Assembly: GCF_000342045.1 (NCBI RefSeq)
Contig: NZ_AONQ01000026.1
Coordinates: 1 to 57,330 of the forward strand
DNA length: 57,330 bases
Reading direction: 5' to 3'
Origin: Paramagnetospirillum caucaseum
GTDB taxonomy: Bacteria; Pseudomonadota; Alphaproteobacteria; Rhodospirillales; Magnetospirillaceae
Below, in pieces: positions 8,278-17,025 of this stretch (position 1 is its first letter; each line of letters opens with the position of its first letter). Under the pieces are notes generated by a model. That model was not told the DNA's origin and ran no database searches. It saw only the letters and a program-made list of their open reading frames with translations. The position numbers and the translations under genes were made by a program.

Positions 8278-8951
8278 CGGAGACGGCCATCCAGGCCCGC
8301 AACGTCACCCGCGAACTGCCCGGCCCGGTGCCGGTCACCCTGGTGCGCGACATCGACCTGACCGTCAACCGGGGCGAGTTCGTGGCGGTGACCGGGCCGT
8401 CGGGCTCGGGCAAGTCGTCGCTGCTCTATCTGCTGGGGTTGCTCGACGTGCCGACCTGCGGCTCGGTATGGCTGCAGGGCCGGGATACCGCCGGCCTGTC
8501 GCCCGACGCCATGGCGGAACTGCGACTGGCCTCCATCGGCTTCGTCTTCCAGTTCCACTTCCTGCTGCCGGAATTCACCTGCCAGGCCAATGTGGAGATT
8601 CCCATCCGCCGCCTGGGAGCCTTGAGCGATTCACAGGCACGCAAGCGGGCCGCCGAACTGCTGGACTCGCTGGAACTGGCCGACCACCGGCGCAAGTACC
8701 CCGACCAGCTGTCGGGCGGCCAGCGGCAGCGGGTGGCCATCGCCCGGGCATTGGCCAACGACCCGCCGCTGGTCCTGGCCGACGAACCCACCGGCAATCT
8801 GGACACCCGCACCGCCCATCTGGTGTTCGAGCTGTTCCGCGACCTCGCCCACCGCCAGAACCGTACCGTGGTGGTCGTCACCCACGACGCGGAGCTGGCG
8901 CGGACCGCCGACCGCCGCATCCATCTGGTGGACGGGCGGATCGTCGATTAA
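8274..8951 (+). CDS. ABC transporter ATP-binding protein (MacB/LolD type)
   Basis: A stand-alone nucleotide-binding subunit of 225 residues. Walker A is GPSGSGKSS (41-49), the Q-loop lies in VFQFHFLLPE (92-100), the signature is LSGGQ (146-150), Walker B and the catalytic glutamate are in LVLADEP (166-172) and the switch His is in VTHDAE (His204). FHFLLPEFT is typical of the MacB/LolD branch. It energises the permease it overlaps. The stop codon lies inside the left arm of a strong hairpin (8950-8982), which should end the operon. Confidence 0.9.
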   Translation: MTETAIQARNVTRELPGPVPVTLVRDIDLTVNRGEFVAVTGPSGSGKSSLLYLLGLLDVPTCGSVWLQGRDTAGLSPDAMAELRLASIGFVFQFHFLLPEFTCQANVEIPIRRLGALSDSQARKRAAELLDSLELADHRRKYPDQLSGGQRQRVAIARALANDPPLVLADEPTGNLDTRTAHLVFELFRDLAHRQNRTVVVVTHDAELARTADRRIHLVDGRIVD

Positions 8952-8982
8952 AGCGTGATGCCTTAAATGTGCATCACGCTTT
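8950..8982 (+). terminator. Perfect 12-bp inverted repeat with T-rich tail after the ABC exporter operon
   Basis: Arms AAAGCGTGATGC (8950-8961) and GCATCACGCTTT (8971-8982) enclose 9 bases; AGCTTTATTTGTTTT follows. The left arm overlaps the stop codon of the ATPase gene. This fits a Rho-independent terminator, though the arm sequence also looks like a dispersed intergenic repeat. Confidence 0.7.
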
Positions 8983-9142
8983 AGCTTTATTTGTTTTGCC
9001 CTCGCCGGGCGGGCGCCTCCGCGCCCTTGGCCGCTCGCTCAATGCTCGCATGAGCACCGCGCCTCAAATATGAGGCTCAGCGCTCTAGCTAGGTCTGTCC
9101 GGGGTGAGCGGGCCTTCTGCCCGCTATCGGCCGAGAAAGGGG
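8983..9142. other. Palindrome-rich intergenic spacer
   Basis: No gene is seen. Four further perfect inverted repeats crowd 108 bases: TGCTC/GAGCA at 9043-9056, GCCTCA/TGAGGC at 9061-9076, AGCGGGC/GCCCGCT at 9107-9125 and GGGGTC/GACCCC at 9139-9151, the last overlapping the response-regulator stop. The hairpin at 9107-9125 could end the leftward response-regulator transcript. The cluster resembles a mosaic of short interspersed repeats. Confidence 0.55.
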
Positions 9143-9778
9143 TCAGACCCCCATCTTGGCGGCGAGGATGGCCGCCTGGGTGCGGTTCTCGCAGCCCAAG
9201 GCCCGCAGGATGGCGGTGACGTGCAGCTTCACCGTGATCTCGGCCAGATTGAGATCGCGGGCGATTTCCTTGTTGGACTTGCCCTGGCGCAGCATGGCCA
9301 GCACATCGCGCTGACGCGGCGTCAACAAGGAGTGCAACTGCTCGCCATTGATATCGCCGGCCGCCGGAGCGGGGGAATCGGGAACCACGATATGGGGGCT
9401 GACGAAGGTGTCGCCCTCCAGCACCGAGCGGATGCCGGCCATCATGGAGGCGCTGCCCGCCGACTTGCAGATATAGCCGTGGGCGCCGCTATCCAGCGCC
9501 TTTCTGACCGTCTGCGGCTCCTCCGAGGCGGAGACCACCACCAGGTAGACGTCGGGAGCCGAGCGCCGTACGGCACCGATGGCGGAAAAGCCATCCATTC
9601 CCGGCATGGCGAGGTCCAGCAGCGCCACGTCGAAATCGCCGCCGCCACGCACCAGGCTGAGCACCTGGGTGAAGTCGCTGGCCTCGATGATGTCGAGAGG
9701 CTCGTTGGACAGACTTTCCAGAACCATGCGCACGCCTTCGCGGAACAACGCATGATCGTCGGCAAGAAGAACCTTCAT
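9143..9778 (-). CDS. NarL/FixJ-family response regulator (orphan)
   Basis: A 211-residue two-component regulator. The receiver domain (1-120) has the acidic pair Asp7-Asp8, phospho-acceptor Asp55 in LLDLAMPGMDG, a switch Ser in VVSAS and the conserved Lys in YICKSA. A linker leads to a LuxR-type helix-turn-helix (about 150-205) with LTPRQRDVLAMLRQGKSNKE and TVKLHVTAIL. It should bind DNA as a dimer once phosphorylated. No histidine kinase lies beside it, so the partner and target genes are unknown. An AT-rich 419-base region lies upstream. Confidence 0.88.
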   Translation of the reverse strand: MKVLLADDHALFREGVRMVLESLSNEPLDIIEASDFTQVLSLVRGGGDFDVALLDLAMPGMDGFSAIGAVRRSAPDVYLVVVSASEEPQTVRKALDSGAHGYICKSAGSASMMAGIRSVLEGDTFVSPHIVVPDSPAPAAGDINGEQLHSLLTPRQRDVLAMLRQGKSNKEIARDLNLAEITVKLHVTAILRALGCENRTQAAILAAKMGV

Positions 9779-10197
9779 TGCGCAAAATCCCCAAAAAATT
9801 CAGCCGCCCGGCTCAGCCGAACCCCTCGGCCGAACCACGCGGGAGTTGCGCCGCACAGTTGGCGCGAACCACATTTTCCCTCCGGTCACCGTGCCGCCCC
9901 CAAGGCGAACCCGGCCCACCGGCAAACCCCAAAACCCGTAATACTTTAATCATGCTTTGATCCAGGGAGCAACGGCGGATATGCAAGAGCATGACAGATA
10001 TTCGCCAATATAAAATACCACTCCTGGGCATAAATCATATTTATCAGCATAAGTTGAATCTGTCGGAATGCATAGGCGCCCGCCATCGGGCGGACACCCT
10101 ATTGCAATAGGATGTTGCCATATCTTTTCCGGTAGTTTCTTCAGATAAGCTTATTATGCTAACGGTTAGGTCTTTGACCTTGGCCGATGATCTCGGA
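9779..10197. other. Intergenic region, AT-rich in its right half; no gene seen
   Basis: It separates the response-regulator start from the end of mobB; both genes read leftward. The stretch from about 9940 to 10170 is clearly less GC-rich than the surroundings. One small hairpin is visible (CGCCCG/CGGGCG, 10077-10092). A 62-codon minus-strand frame that runs through it into mobB lacks protein-like features. It probably carries the response-regulator promoter, but I could not pick a convincing -35/-10 pair. Confidence 0.5.
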
Positions 10198-10689
10198 TCA
10201 AATCCGGCAATACTGGCAAATATAGGCGGCAATGCCTGCGATATCGTCGCGATGAAATTGCGGCAACGCGACGGTGGCCACCGGCTGGTCGGAGGCCAGG
10301 GCGACGATGCTGGATTCGGCGGGGGCCAGCATGGACTTGCCCAGCGACGGGTTCCACACTTCCAGCTTGGGGTGGGACGCCCATTTGTAGCCCTCGATGA
10401 GCAGCAGGTCGATGCCGGCGAAGCGTCCCATCAGCCAGTCGAGGGGCGGTTCGGCGTCATCCAGGTGTATCTCGTGGACCAGGGCGAAGCGGCGAGGCGA
10501 GGCCACCACGCATTCCATCGCCCCGGCCCGGGCCAGCGCCCGGCATTCCTCGTCACCGACGGCGGGGTCGTGATGGGTGTGCTTGACCGTGGCGACCCTG
10601 ATGCCGGCCTGGACCAGCGCCGGGATCAGCCGGGTCAGCAGGGTGGTCTTGCCGCTACCGCTCCAGCCGGCGATTCCGAAGACTTTCAT
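10198..10689 (-). CDS. mobB: Molybdopterin-guanine dinucleotide biosynthesis adaptor MobB
   Basis: A 163-residue P-loop GTPase. The N-terminus MKVFGIAGWSGSGKTTLL carries the Walker A (residues 8-16), followed by GIRVATVKHTHHD, the MobB signature. LLIEGYKWASHPKLEV is the Walker-B-like region. MobB assists MobA in attaching GMP to molybdopterin for bis-MGD enzymes such as nitrate reductase or formate dehydrogenase. No mobA or moeA gene is visible here. It lies 39 bases downstream of the chemoreceptor gene and might be co-transcribed with it. Confidence 0.9.
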   Translation of the reverse strand: MKVFGIAGWSGSGKTTLLTRLIPALVQAGIRVATVKHTHHDPAVGDEECRALARAGAMECVVASPRRFALVHEIHLDDAEPPLDWLMGRFAGIDLLLIEGYKWASHPKLEVWNPSLGKSMLAPAESSIVALASDQPVATVALPQFHRDDIAGIAAYICQYCRI

Positions 10690-10728
10690 GGCGGCCAGCC
10701 TATCAAACCGGCCGCCATGGGCAAGTGT

Positions 10729-12786
10729 CTATCGTCTGACCGTGGCCAGGAAGGCATCCACCTCGTGGTTCAGGGCGGTGGCCGGGCGGGACAGGTCCTT
10801 GGCCGCCCAGATCACCCGGACGGCCGCCCCGCAATAGCGCACCGCCGCCTGGGTCACCGAGACGACGCCGTCGCCCACCACGGCGGCATCGCCGTCCATC
10901 TCCTCGACGCAGCGTTCGATCCGGCCGGTCAGCTGGCGCTGGCGGGCCGCCGCGTCCGCCATCTCGGCGGCGATGCGGTCCAGGCTCAGGATGGCCTCGC
11001 CGATATCGTCGATGGCCGAGGCGGTGTCGGCGGTGGCGCCCTGGATCTCGGCCACCTGGGAGGCGATCTCGCGGGTCGAGCGGGCCGTCTGGTGGGCGAG
11101 ATGCTTGACCTCGCCCGCCACCACGGCGAAGCCCTTGCCCGCCTCGCCGGCCCGCTGGGCCTCGATGGTGGCGTTGAGCGCCAGCATGTTGGTGCGCTGG
11201 GCGATCTCCTCGATCATGGTCACCACCCGACCGATCTGCCCGGCCACCTGGGACAGGCTCCCGATCCGCCCGGTGGTGGAGGCCAGGCGGGCGACCGCAT
11301 CCTGGGCGAGGGCCGCCGCCCCCTCGGCGCCGGCGGAAATCTCGCGCACCGAACCGCCCAGTTCGCCGGTGGCCTCGGCCACCGCGCGGACCGTGGCGCG
11401 GCACTGGCGGGCCGCCTCGGCCACCGCCAGGGCGCTGTTGCGGCCACTGCCGGAGCCCGAGGTCATGCGCTCGGCGGTGTCGCGGATACCCACCGCGTTG
11501 GAGGCAACCAGACCGGCGGTGCTCTTCACCGCCTGCTCGAAGCCCTCGGCCAGGGCCAGCAGATGGGCGCGGTTGGCGGCATCGGCCTGGGCGCGGATGG
11601 AGTGCTGCTCCGCCTGCAGCCGGACCATGGCGATGGCGTTTTCCTTGAACACCCCCACGGCGCGCGCCATGTCGCCGATCTCGTCCCGGCGCCCGGTGCC
11701 CGGTACCGCCACCGCGTGATCGCCGTGGGACAGGCGCTCCATGGCCGTCTGGATCAGCCGCACCGGCCGGGTGATGGAATGGGCGATGACCAGACAGGCG
11801 GCCAGGAACGACAGCCCGGCCAGCAGGCCCACCAGGGCCACCTGCCGTCCGGTGGCGCGGCGCTCGGCCTCCTGGGCGGCGATGGCCTCGGCCATGCCCT
11901 CGCGGGCGAAGGCCAGCACCCGCTGCATCACCGGCTGCAGGGCCTGGAACCCGGCGCGCACTTCGGCCAGTTCCCGCCGGACCGCCTGGGTCCCGGTGGC
12001 GAAGGCCTCCAGTTCGTCGCCATAGTCGGCGGTCAGACGGCGCAGGTCGTCGCGGGTGGAATTGGGCAGCGCCGAGGAATCCAAGGCGATGTCCAGCTGC
12101 CCGGCGGCGGCCCGGTGGCGGCCCAGGGCGCCGTCCTGGCCGTCCAGCATGAAGTCGCGCTCGGCAAGCCGCATCCTGGTCATGGCCAGCGACAGCGGCG
12201 CCGAGGCCGGCCACATGGCCAGCTCCCGCTCCACCGCACGTGTCGATTCGTCGAGGCGGGCCCGCAGCCCGGACTGGGGCGACAGGCCGAGATGGGTCAT
12301 CTCGCCTTCCAGCCGGGCGAAGGACAGGGCGATGGCCTCGACCCCCACCTGGGCCTCGCCCACCGCCTGGGCCATGGGACCGCCCGCCGACAATTCGGCC
12401 ACCGCGTCCAGCCGCTCGCGGATCTGCCCCAGGTCGCGGTTGAGCGCCTCGGCCACCCCGGCCTCGTGCTCGCGGCTGAATATTTCCATCAGGTTCTGGG
12501 CCGCCGCCGAACGGGCCCGCACGTCGCCGGCCAGATCGTTGAGGCGGCGGTAGGAATCCTGAGCCTGCAACATGGCCTCGATGCGCTGGCCGGCGGCCAG
12601 ATACACGCTGCCGAACACCACCGAGGCGACCAGGGCCAGGATCACCAGCAGGACGAAACGGCCCCGGATGGGCAGATCGGCCAGGAAGGGCAGTTCCCCG
12701 CTGGCCCAGCCTTCCCTCAACCCGCCCCGGACCTGGAAACCAATCCCCGGGGTATCGACGGTCGCGGCATCCTGATTCACGGTCAT
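10729..12786 (-). CDS. Methyl-accepting chemotaxis protein with a periplasmic four-helix-type sensor
   Basis: A 685-residue transmembrane chemoreceptor. TM1 is at about 46-67 (FVLLVILALVASVVFGSVYL) and TM2 at about 318-340 (ALVGLLAGLSFLAACLVIAH). The mostly helical region between them, about 250 residues, is the periplasmic sensor. A HAMP domain follows (RPVRLIQTAMERLSHGD through DEIGDMARAVGVFKENA). The cytoplasmic signalling hairpin holds [20 protein letters not shown], where the usual IEAARAGE reads IEAQRAGE. No C-terminal CheR/CheB pentapeptide is seen. The ligand cannot be predicted. Confidence 0.92.
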   Translation of the reverse strand: MTVNQDAATVDTPGIGFQVRGGLREGWASGELPFLADLPIRGRFVLLVILALVASVVFGSVYLAAGQRIEAMLQAQDSYRRLNDLAGDVRARSAAAQNLMEIFSREHEAGVAEALNRDLGQIRERLDAVAELSAGGPMAQAVGEAQVGVEAIALSFARLEGEMTHLGLSPQSGLRARLDESTRAVERELAMWPASAPLSLAMTRMRLAERDFMLDGQDGALGRHRAAAGQLDIALDSSALPNSTRDDLRRLTADYGDELEAFATGTQAVRRELAEVRAGFQALQPVMQRVLAFAREGMAEAIAAQEAERRATGRQVALVGLLAGLSFLAACLVIAHSITRPVRLIQTAMERLSHGDHAVAVPGTGRRDEIGDMARAVGVFKENAIAMVRLQAEQHSIRAQADAANRAHLLALAEGFEQAVKSTAGLVASNAVGIRDTAERMTSGSGSGRNSALAVAEAARQCRATVRAVAEATGELGGSVREISAGAEGAAALAQDAVARLASTTGRIGSLSQVAGQIGRVVTMIEEIAQRTNMLALNATIEAQRAGEAGKGFAVVAGEVKHLAHQTARSTREIASQVAEIQGATADTASAIDDIGEAILSLDRIAAEMADAAARQRQLTGRIERCVEEMDGDAAVVGDGVVSVTQAAVRYCGAAVRVIWAAKDLSRPATALNHEVDAFLATVRR

Positions 12787-12876
12787 GTCCTTCGGTCTGT
12801 GATCCCCCTTCCCCCGGGCGGGATCATAAGGACCAAGCGGGACTCTTCCGTGTCAGCACGATGACGGTTTGATGAC

Positions 12877-13245
12877 TCAGGCCCGTGCCGCCCGCCCCTC
12901 GGCCATCCCCCGCCCCCCCTTCGTCATGGACAGGAACCGCTGGCATTGCTGTTCACGGTCATAGCCCAGCAGGGTACCCAGGATGAAATCCTCCTCGGGC
13001 GTCAGGCGGCACAGCGGCTTGGTGACCATGTGGCGCACCAGTTCGACGCAGGCCCCCCGGCCGAAGAAGACGTTGACCTTCCGCGGACTGACCGGCTGGG
13101 CGTGGTGTTCGATGGTTTCCGTCCGCAGCCGCGTGACGACCGCGGCCGCCTCCTGGGCGGTCATGGTCATCATGAACAGCTGGCGGACGCCCTTGCGGTA
13201 CTCGTAAAGCCTGTGGACGAGGTCGCCCATGACCTGAGATTTCAT
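12877..13245 (-). CDS. DUF2023 family protein, coupled to flavodoxin
   Basis: A 122-residue protein of unknown function. I place it in the DUF2023 family from VNVFFGRGACVELVRHM and the C-terminal TPEEDFILGTLLGYDREQQC. No signal peptide or membrane helix is seen. Its ATG overlaps the flavodoxin stop codon, so the two are almost certainly translated together, and a role linked to flavodoxin or low-iron electron transfer is a fair inference. Two cysteines (in GRGACVEL and PLCRLTP) plus EQQC do not make a recognisable metal motif. The C-terminal tail rich in Gly, Arg and Ala is probably disordered. Confidence 0.72.
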   Translation of the reverse strand: MKSQVMGDLVHRLYEYRKGVRQLFMMTMTAQEAAAVVTRLRTETIEHHAQPVSPRKVNVFFGRGACVELVRHMVTKPLCRLTPEEDFILGTLLGYDREQQCQRFLSMTKGGRGMAEGRAARA

Positions 13246-13724
13246 CGCAATTGCCCCAGCCAGTCGTCGATACGGGCGCTGGTCAGATGGGACTGGGTGT
13301 CCTCGTCCAGGGCAAGGCCGACGAAACGGCCGCCTCTCAGGGCGGTGGAACCGGTGAAGTCATAGCCCACCGTGTCGGTGAAGCCGACCACCTCGGCGCC
13401 TTGGGACACCACCTTGTCGTACAGGATGCCCATGGCGTCGACGAAGCTGTCGGGATAGGTCATCTGGTCACCGGTGCCGAACAGGGCCACCTTGCGGGCC
13501 GAAAGGTCCGCTCCCTCCAACTGGCTGAGATGGAGGTCCCAGTCAGTCTGCAATTCCCCCATGCCATAGGTCGGGCTGCCGAGGATCAGCAGGTCGCAGC
13601 CCTCGTAATCGGCGGTCCGCGCCTCCTGGACGTCGAGGAGGCGCGCCCCCGTCTTCTTGGCGATCGTGGCGGCCACCGCCTTGGTGACTCCCGAATCGGA
13701 ACCAAATATCACGGTCACATTCAT
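13242..13724 (-). CDS. Flavodoxin (long-chain type)
   Basis: A 160-residue FMN electron carrier of the cytoplasm. The phosphate-binding loop is SDSGVTKAVA (9-18), and LILGSPTYGMGELQTDW and ALFGTGDQMTYPDSFVDAMG are the FMN-ring loops of long-chain flavodoxins; the extra loop lies near residues 118-138. Flavodoxins replace ferredoxin under iron limitation and can serve nitrogenase in diazotrophs; which applies here is not shown. The start at 13724 has GGGAG about 9 bases upstream. A Fur-like sequence sits between plausible -35 and -10 boxes (13756-13784), which supports iron control of this gene and the DUF2023 gene. Confidence 0.92.
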   Translation of the reverse strand: MNVTVIFGSDSGVTKAVAATIAKKTGARLLDVQEARTADYEGCDLLILGSPTYGMGELQTDWDLHLSQLEGADLSARKVALFGTGDQMTYPDSFVDAMGILYDKVVSQGAEVVGFTDTVGYDFTGSTALRGGRFVGLALDEDTQSHLTSARIDDWLGQLR

Positions 13725-13755
13725 ATCCCGGCTCCCGGCCTGTCATAATCGGGAG

Positions 13756-13784
13756 AGGATAGCGCAATTGATAATCAGTCGCAA
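13756..13784 (-). promoter_or_regulatory. Probable Fur-regulated promoter of the flavodoxin-DUF2023 operon
   Basis: Reading leftward, a -35 TTGCGA (13779-13784), a 17-base spacer and a -10 TATCCT (13756-13761) form a sigma-70-type promoter 32-60 bases before the flavodoxin ATG. The spacer contains GATTATCAATTGC, giving the run TTGCGACTGATTATCAATTG, which resembles Fur/Irr-type operators of alphaproteobacteria with their TGATTATCA-like core. A repressor bound here would block the polymerase. The family resemblance is by eye. Confidence 0.6.
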
Positions 13785-13837
13785 TGCCATCAGATCAACG
13801 GCCGCTCCTCGCGAGCGGCGCTGACCGTCCGTCCGCG

Positions 13838-15487
13838 TCAGACCCGGACGAGATGCACGTCGGTGATGGGCTTCTTGCCGTGGCTGTCCCTGAGCGAGCG
13901 GCGCACCGCCAGCCGGGCGGCTTCACGCACCACGCCGTCGTCGCGGCGCGCCTTGAGCGGCAATTCCTCGATGGCGTCGCGAACCGCCTCGACCACCGTG
14001 TCGTGCTCCTCGGCCTCGTGGCCGGAATCGAGCAGGCCGAGCGCCGTCAACTGCGGATCGCCCAGCAGCTTGCCGGCCTTGTCGAGCACCACGGTGACCA
14101 CGGCCGAGCCGTTGAACACCATGCGGCGGCGGTTGCGCAGGATTTCGGAATCGAGGCGAACGATGCGCGGCCCGTCGACGCACAGCTTGCCGGTCGGTAC
14201 ATGGTCGACTACCTCCACCGGGCCGGGAGCGAGGCGCAGCATGGCGCCGTTGGCGGTCTCCACCGCCTCCTCCACCCCGCAGGCCCGCGCCAGCCTGGCG
14301 TGCTCCTGCAGGTGGCGGGCCTCGCCGTGCACCGGCACGGCGATGCGGGGCCGCAGCAGGCGGTACAGTTCCTCCATCTCCTCGCGGGCCGGATGGCCGG
14401 AGACGTGGACGAACTCGTCCTTCTCGGTCACCACCTCGACGCCCAGGCGGACCAGATCGTTCTGGAGCTTGAAGATTTCCTTCTCGTTGCCGGGAATGAT
14501 GCGCGACGAGAAGATGCAGACATCGCCCTTGCCCAAGTTGACGTGGGGATGGTCGCCCGAGGCGATGCGGGCCAGGGCGGCACGCGGCTCGCCCTGGCTG
14601 CCGGTGCAGATGTAGACCACCTTGTCCTTGGGCAGGTAGGCGGCGTCGTGCTCGGTGAGGAAGGGCGGCAGGTCGGCGAGATAGCCGTTCTCGCGCGCCG
14701 CCTTGTCGATGCGCCACAGGCTCCGGCCGACCAGGGCGACGTTGCGGTCGTTGGCCATGGCCGCCACGGTGATGCTTTCCAGCCGCGCCACGTTGGTGGC
14801 GAAGCACGACACGGCGATGCGGCCCGGAAAGCGGCCCAGCAGCTCGATCAGGCTGCCGCGCACCTGGGATTCCGAGCCGGAATGGCCCTTGGTGAAGACG
14901 TTGGTGGAATCGCCGATCAGGGCCAGGACGCCTTCCTTGCCCACCCGGCGCAGCGCCTCGGCATCCACCGGCAGGCCGAGCAGCGGGTCGGGATCGAACT
15001 TCCAGTCGCCGGTATGGACGATGGTCCCCAAGGGCGTGCGGATGGCCAGCAGGTTCGGCTCGGGGATGGAATGAGTCATGGAGATCATTTCGATCTCGAA
15101 CGGGCCCACCGGGAAGCGCGAGCCCAACTCAACTACGTTGAGAGGCACCTGGGCATGCAGGCCGGTCTCGTGCAGCTTGGCCTTGAGGATCGAGGCCGAG
15201 AACGGCGTCGCCCACACCGGGCAGCGCAACCGGTCCCACAGATACTGGATGGCGCCCAGATGGTCCTCGTGCCCGTGGGTCACCACGATGCCCGCCAGTT
15301 TGTCGCGGCGCTCCTCGATCCAGGCGGGATCGGCCATCACCACGTCGACCATGGGCATGGTCTCGTCGCCGAAGGATACCCCGCAATCGACCATCAGCCA
15401 CTGGCCGCCGTAGCCGTACAGCGCCAGGTTCATGCCGATCTCGCCGACGCCCCCCAGCGGCAGGAAGATGAGTTCGCCCTGGCTCAT
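13838..15487 (-). CDS. rnj: Ribonuclease J (beta-CASP metallo-beta-lactamase RNase)
   Basis: A 549-residue RNA-processing and decay enzyme with endonuclease and 5'-3' exonuclease activity in this family. The metallo-beta-lactamase site HGHEDHLGA supplies His71, His73, Asp75 and His76; further conserved motifs are [16 protein letters not shown], the beta-CASP stretch [16 protein letters not shown] and [11 protein letters not shown], then [11 protein letters not shown]-terminal domain of about 100 residues follows. The ATG at 15487 overlaps the coaX stop. It ends the long nuo-birA-coaX-rnj transcription unit. Confidence 0.93.
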   Translation of the reverse strand: MSQGELIFLPLGGVGEIGMNLALYGYGGQWLMVDCGVSFGDETMPMVDVVMADPAWIEERRDKLAGIVVTHGHEDHLGAIQYLWDRLRCPVWATPFSASILKAKLHETGLHAQVPLNVVELGSRFPVGPFEIEMISMTHSIPEPNLLAIRTPLGTIVHTGDWKFDPDPLLGLPVDAEALRRVGKEGVLALIGDSTNVFTKGHSGSESQVRGSLIELLGRFPGRIAVSCFATNVARLESITVAAMANDRNVALVGRSLWRIDKAARENGYLADLPPFLTEHDAAYLPKDKVVYICTGSQGEPRAALARIASGDHPHVNLGKGDVCIFSSRIIPGNEKEIFKLQNDLVRLGVEVVTEKDEFVHVSGHPAREEMEELYRLLRPRIAVPVHGEARHLQEHARLARACGVEEAVETANGAMLRLAPGPVEVVDHVPTGKLCVDGPRIVRLDSEILRNRRRMVFNGSAVVTVVLDKAGKLLGDPQLTALGLLDSGHEAEEHDTVVEAVRDAIEELPLKARRDDGVVREAARLAVRRSLRDSHGKKPITDVHLVRV

Positions 15488-16266
15488 CCCCGCACCGGGG
15501 CGGTATTGCGGCGGTTGATCTCCAAAAGGCCGCGCAGCGTCAAATCGGCGTCCAGCGCGTTGATCACCTTGGTGGCCTCGGCGAACAGCGGCGCCAGGCC
15601 GCCGGTGGCCACCACCAGCATGTCCGAGCCGAACTCTTCCTTGATACGCTTCACCAATCCCTCGATCAGGCCGACATAGCCCCAGAAGATCCCCGATTGC
15701 ATGGCCGGCACGGTGGCCCGGCCGATCACTTGGCGCGGTCGGCCGATGGCGACGCGCGGCAGCTTGGCGGCGGCCATGTGCAGCGCCTCCAGCGACAGGT
15801 TGATACCCGGCGAAATGGCCCCACCGCAGTAATTGCCCTCCGCGTCCACCACGTCGAAGGTGGTGGCGGTGCCGAAATCGATGACGATCAGCGGCCCCTT
15901 GTAGTATTTGTGCGCCGCCACGGCGTTGACCAGGCGGTCGGCGCCCACTTCCTCGGGGCGGTCCAGCAGGATCGAGAGGCCGAGATCGACGCCCTCGTCG
16001 CCCACCACCAGCGGCTCGCACTTGAAGTAGCGGCGGCACAGGGTCTTCAGCCCGAACACCATGGCCGGCACCACGCTGGCGATGATCGCCGACGAGATGT
16101 CCAGGCGGTTCAGCCCCTCGATGGTCAGCAATTGGGTGAGCCACACGCCCAGCTCGTCGGCGGTGCGCTCGGAATCCGTCGAGGCGCGCCACTCGCCGCG
16201 CAGGGTGTCGCCGTCATAGACGGCGAAGACGATATTGGTGTTGCCCGAGTCGATGGCCAACAGCAT
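15484..16266 (-). CDS. coaX: Type III pantothenate kinase CoaX
   Basis: A 260-residue ASKHA-fold kinase that phosphorylates pantothenate in the first step of coenzyme A synthesis. [20 protein letters not shown] is the PHOSPHATE-1 motif with Asp6. [15 protein letters not shown] and the following [13 protein letters not shown] are further CoaX signatures, as is [15 protein letters not shown]. It lies 12 bases after birA and overlaps rnj by 4 bases. Type III kinases usually need a monovalent cation and resist CoA feedback (family knowledge). Confidence 0.95.
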   Translation of the reverse strand: MLLAIDSGNTNIVFAVYDGDTLRGEWRASTDSERTADELGVWLTQLLTIEGLNRLDISSAIIASVVPAMVFGLKTLCRRYFKCEPLVVGDEGVDLGLSILLDRPEEVGADRLVNAVAAHKYYKGPLIVIDFGTATTFDVVDAEGNYCGGAISPGINLSLEALHMAAAKLPRVAIGRPRQVIGRATVPAMQSGIFWGYVGLIEGLVKRIKEEFGSDMLVVATGGLAPLFAEATKVINALDADLTLRGLLEINRRNTAPVRG

Positions 16267-16278
16267 GGCTAAGCTCCG

Positions 16279-17025
16279 TCACAATCCCGGAAAGAACACA
16301 TCGCCGGCCAGTATCCGGCGGATACCGGCGGCGCCCTGGTCGAGCAGCAGGCCGCCCTCCTCGTCGAGGCCGGCGAACACCCCCGACAGCGTCTCGGCCT
16401 CGAGGCGGACCAGCGCCGCCTCGCCCAGGCCCCGCGCCCGGCCCAGCCAGGCGGCGCGGATGGGCGCGAAACCCTCGTCCCGCCAGCGCGCCAGCCAGGG
16501 GCCGAAAGACCGGCAGAGCGCATTCAGCACCCCGGCAGTATCGCCGCCATAGCCCAGTTCCACCAGCGCGATAGCCGCATACAAGGCTTCCGCCGGAGCC
16601 GGGCGGCATTCCACGTCGACGCCGATGCCCAGCACCAGCCAGCCGTCCCCGGCGCTCTCCAGCAGCATGCCCGCCACCTTGCGCCCGTCGGCCAGCACAT
16701 CGTTGGGCCACTTGCAGCGCACATCGTGACCCGGGGCCAGTTCGTCAAGGGCCTCGGCCAGGGCCAGGGCCGCCACGAAGCCGATCTGCGCCGCCTGGGC
16801 CAGCGGGCGCTCGATACGAAGGACGAAGGAGGCGTGCAGATTGCCCTCGGGGCTTTCCCACACCCGGCCGCGGCGGCCGCGGCCCGCCGTCTGGCGGCGC
16901 GCCGTCACCACCAAAAGATCGGCGGCGGAGCCGTCCTCGACCCGCCGCCGCGCCTCGTCGTTGGTGCTGCCGACGCTGTTCAGCCCCAGATGGCTGAACG
17001 GCGCCGGCAGTTCGAAGGAGGTCAT
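16279..17025 (-). CDS. birA: Biotin-[acetyl-CoA-carboxylase] ligase BirA, monofunctional
   Basis: A 248-residue ligase that activates biotin as biotinyl-AMP and attaches it to carboxylase carrier proteins. Seen: SVGSTNDEA (18-26), the adenylate loop GRGRRGRVW (48-56), GNLHASFVLR and the biotin-site motif CKWPNDVLADGRKVAGMLLE. The protein starts directly with the catalytic fold and lacks the N-terminal winged helix of E. coli BirA, so it should not repress the bio locus in this window. It overlaps nuoN by 4 bases; the coupling to nuo genes is positional. Confidence 0.95.
   Translation of the reverse strand: MTSFELPAPFSHLGLNSVGSTNDEARRRVEDGSAADLLVVTARRQTAGRGRRGRVWESPEGNLHASFVLRIERPLAQAAQIGFVAALALAEALDELAPGHDVRCKWPNDVLADGRKVAGMLLESAGDGWLVLGIGVDVECRPAPAEALYAAIALVELGYGGDTAGVLNALCRSFGPWLARWRDEGFAPIRAAWLGRARGLGEAALVRLEAETLSGVFAGLDEEGGLLLDQGAAGIRRILAGDVFFPGL

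Noticed and set aside
10044-10232. 62-codon minus-strand frame overlapping the 3' end of mobB
   Set aside because: No ribosome-binding site or protein-like pattern; it shares bases with mobB in another frame.
10156-12864. About 900-codon plus-strand frame opposite mobB and the chemoreceptor
   Set aside because: Same antisense artefact: low-complexity Gly/His/Gln composition, while the minus strand has clear MobB and MCP domains.
13838-16192. Longer start for RNase J giving about 784 codons
   Set aside because: The extra sequence is the out-of-frame shadow of coa[19 protein letters not shown] (ATG 15487) is the family N-terminus and overlaps the coaX stop.
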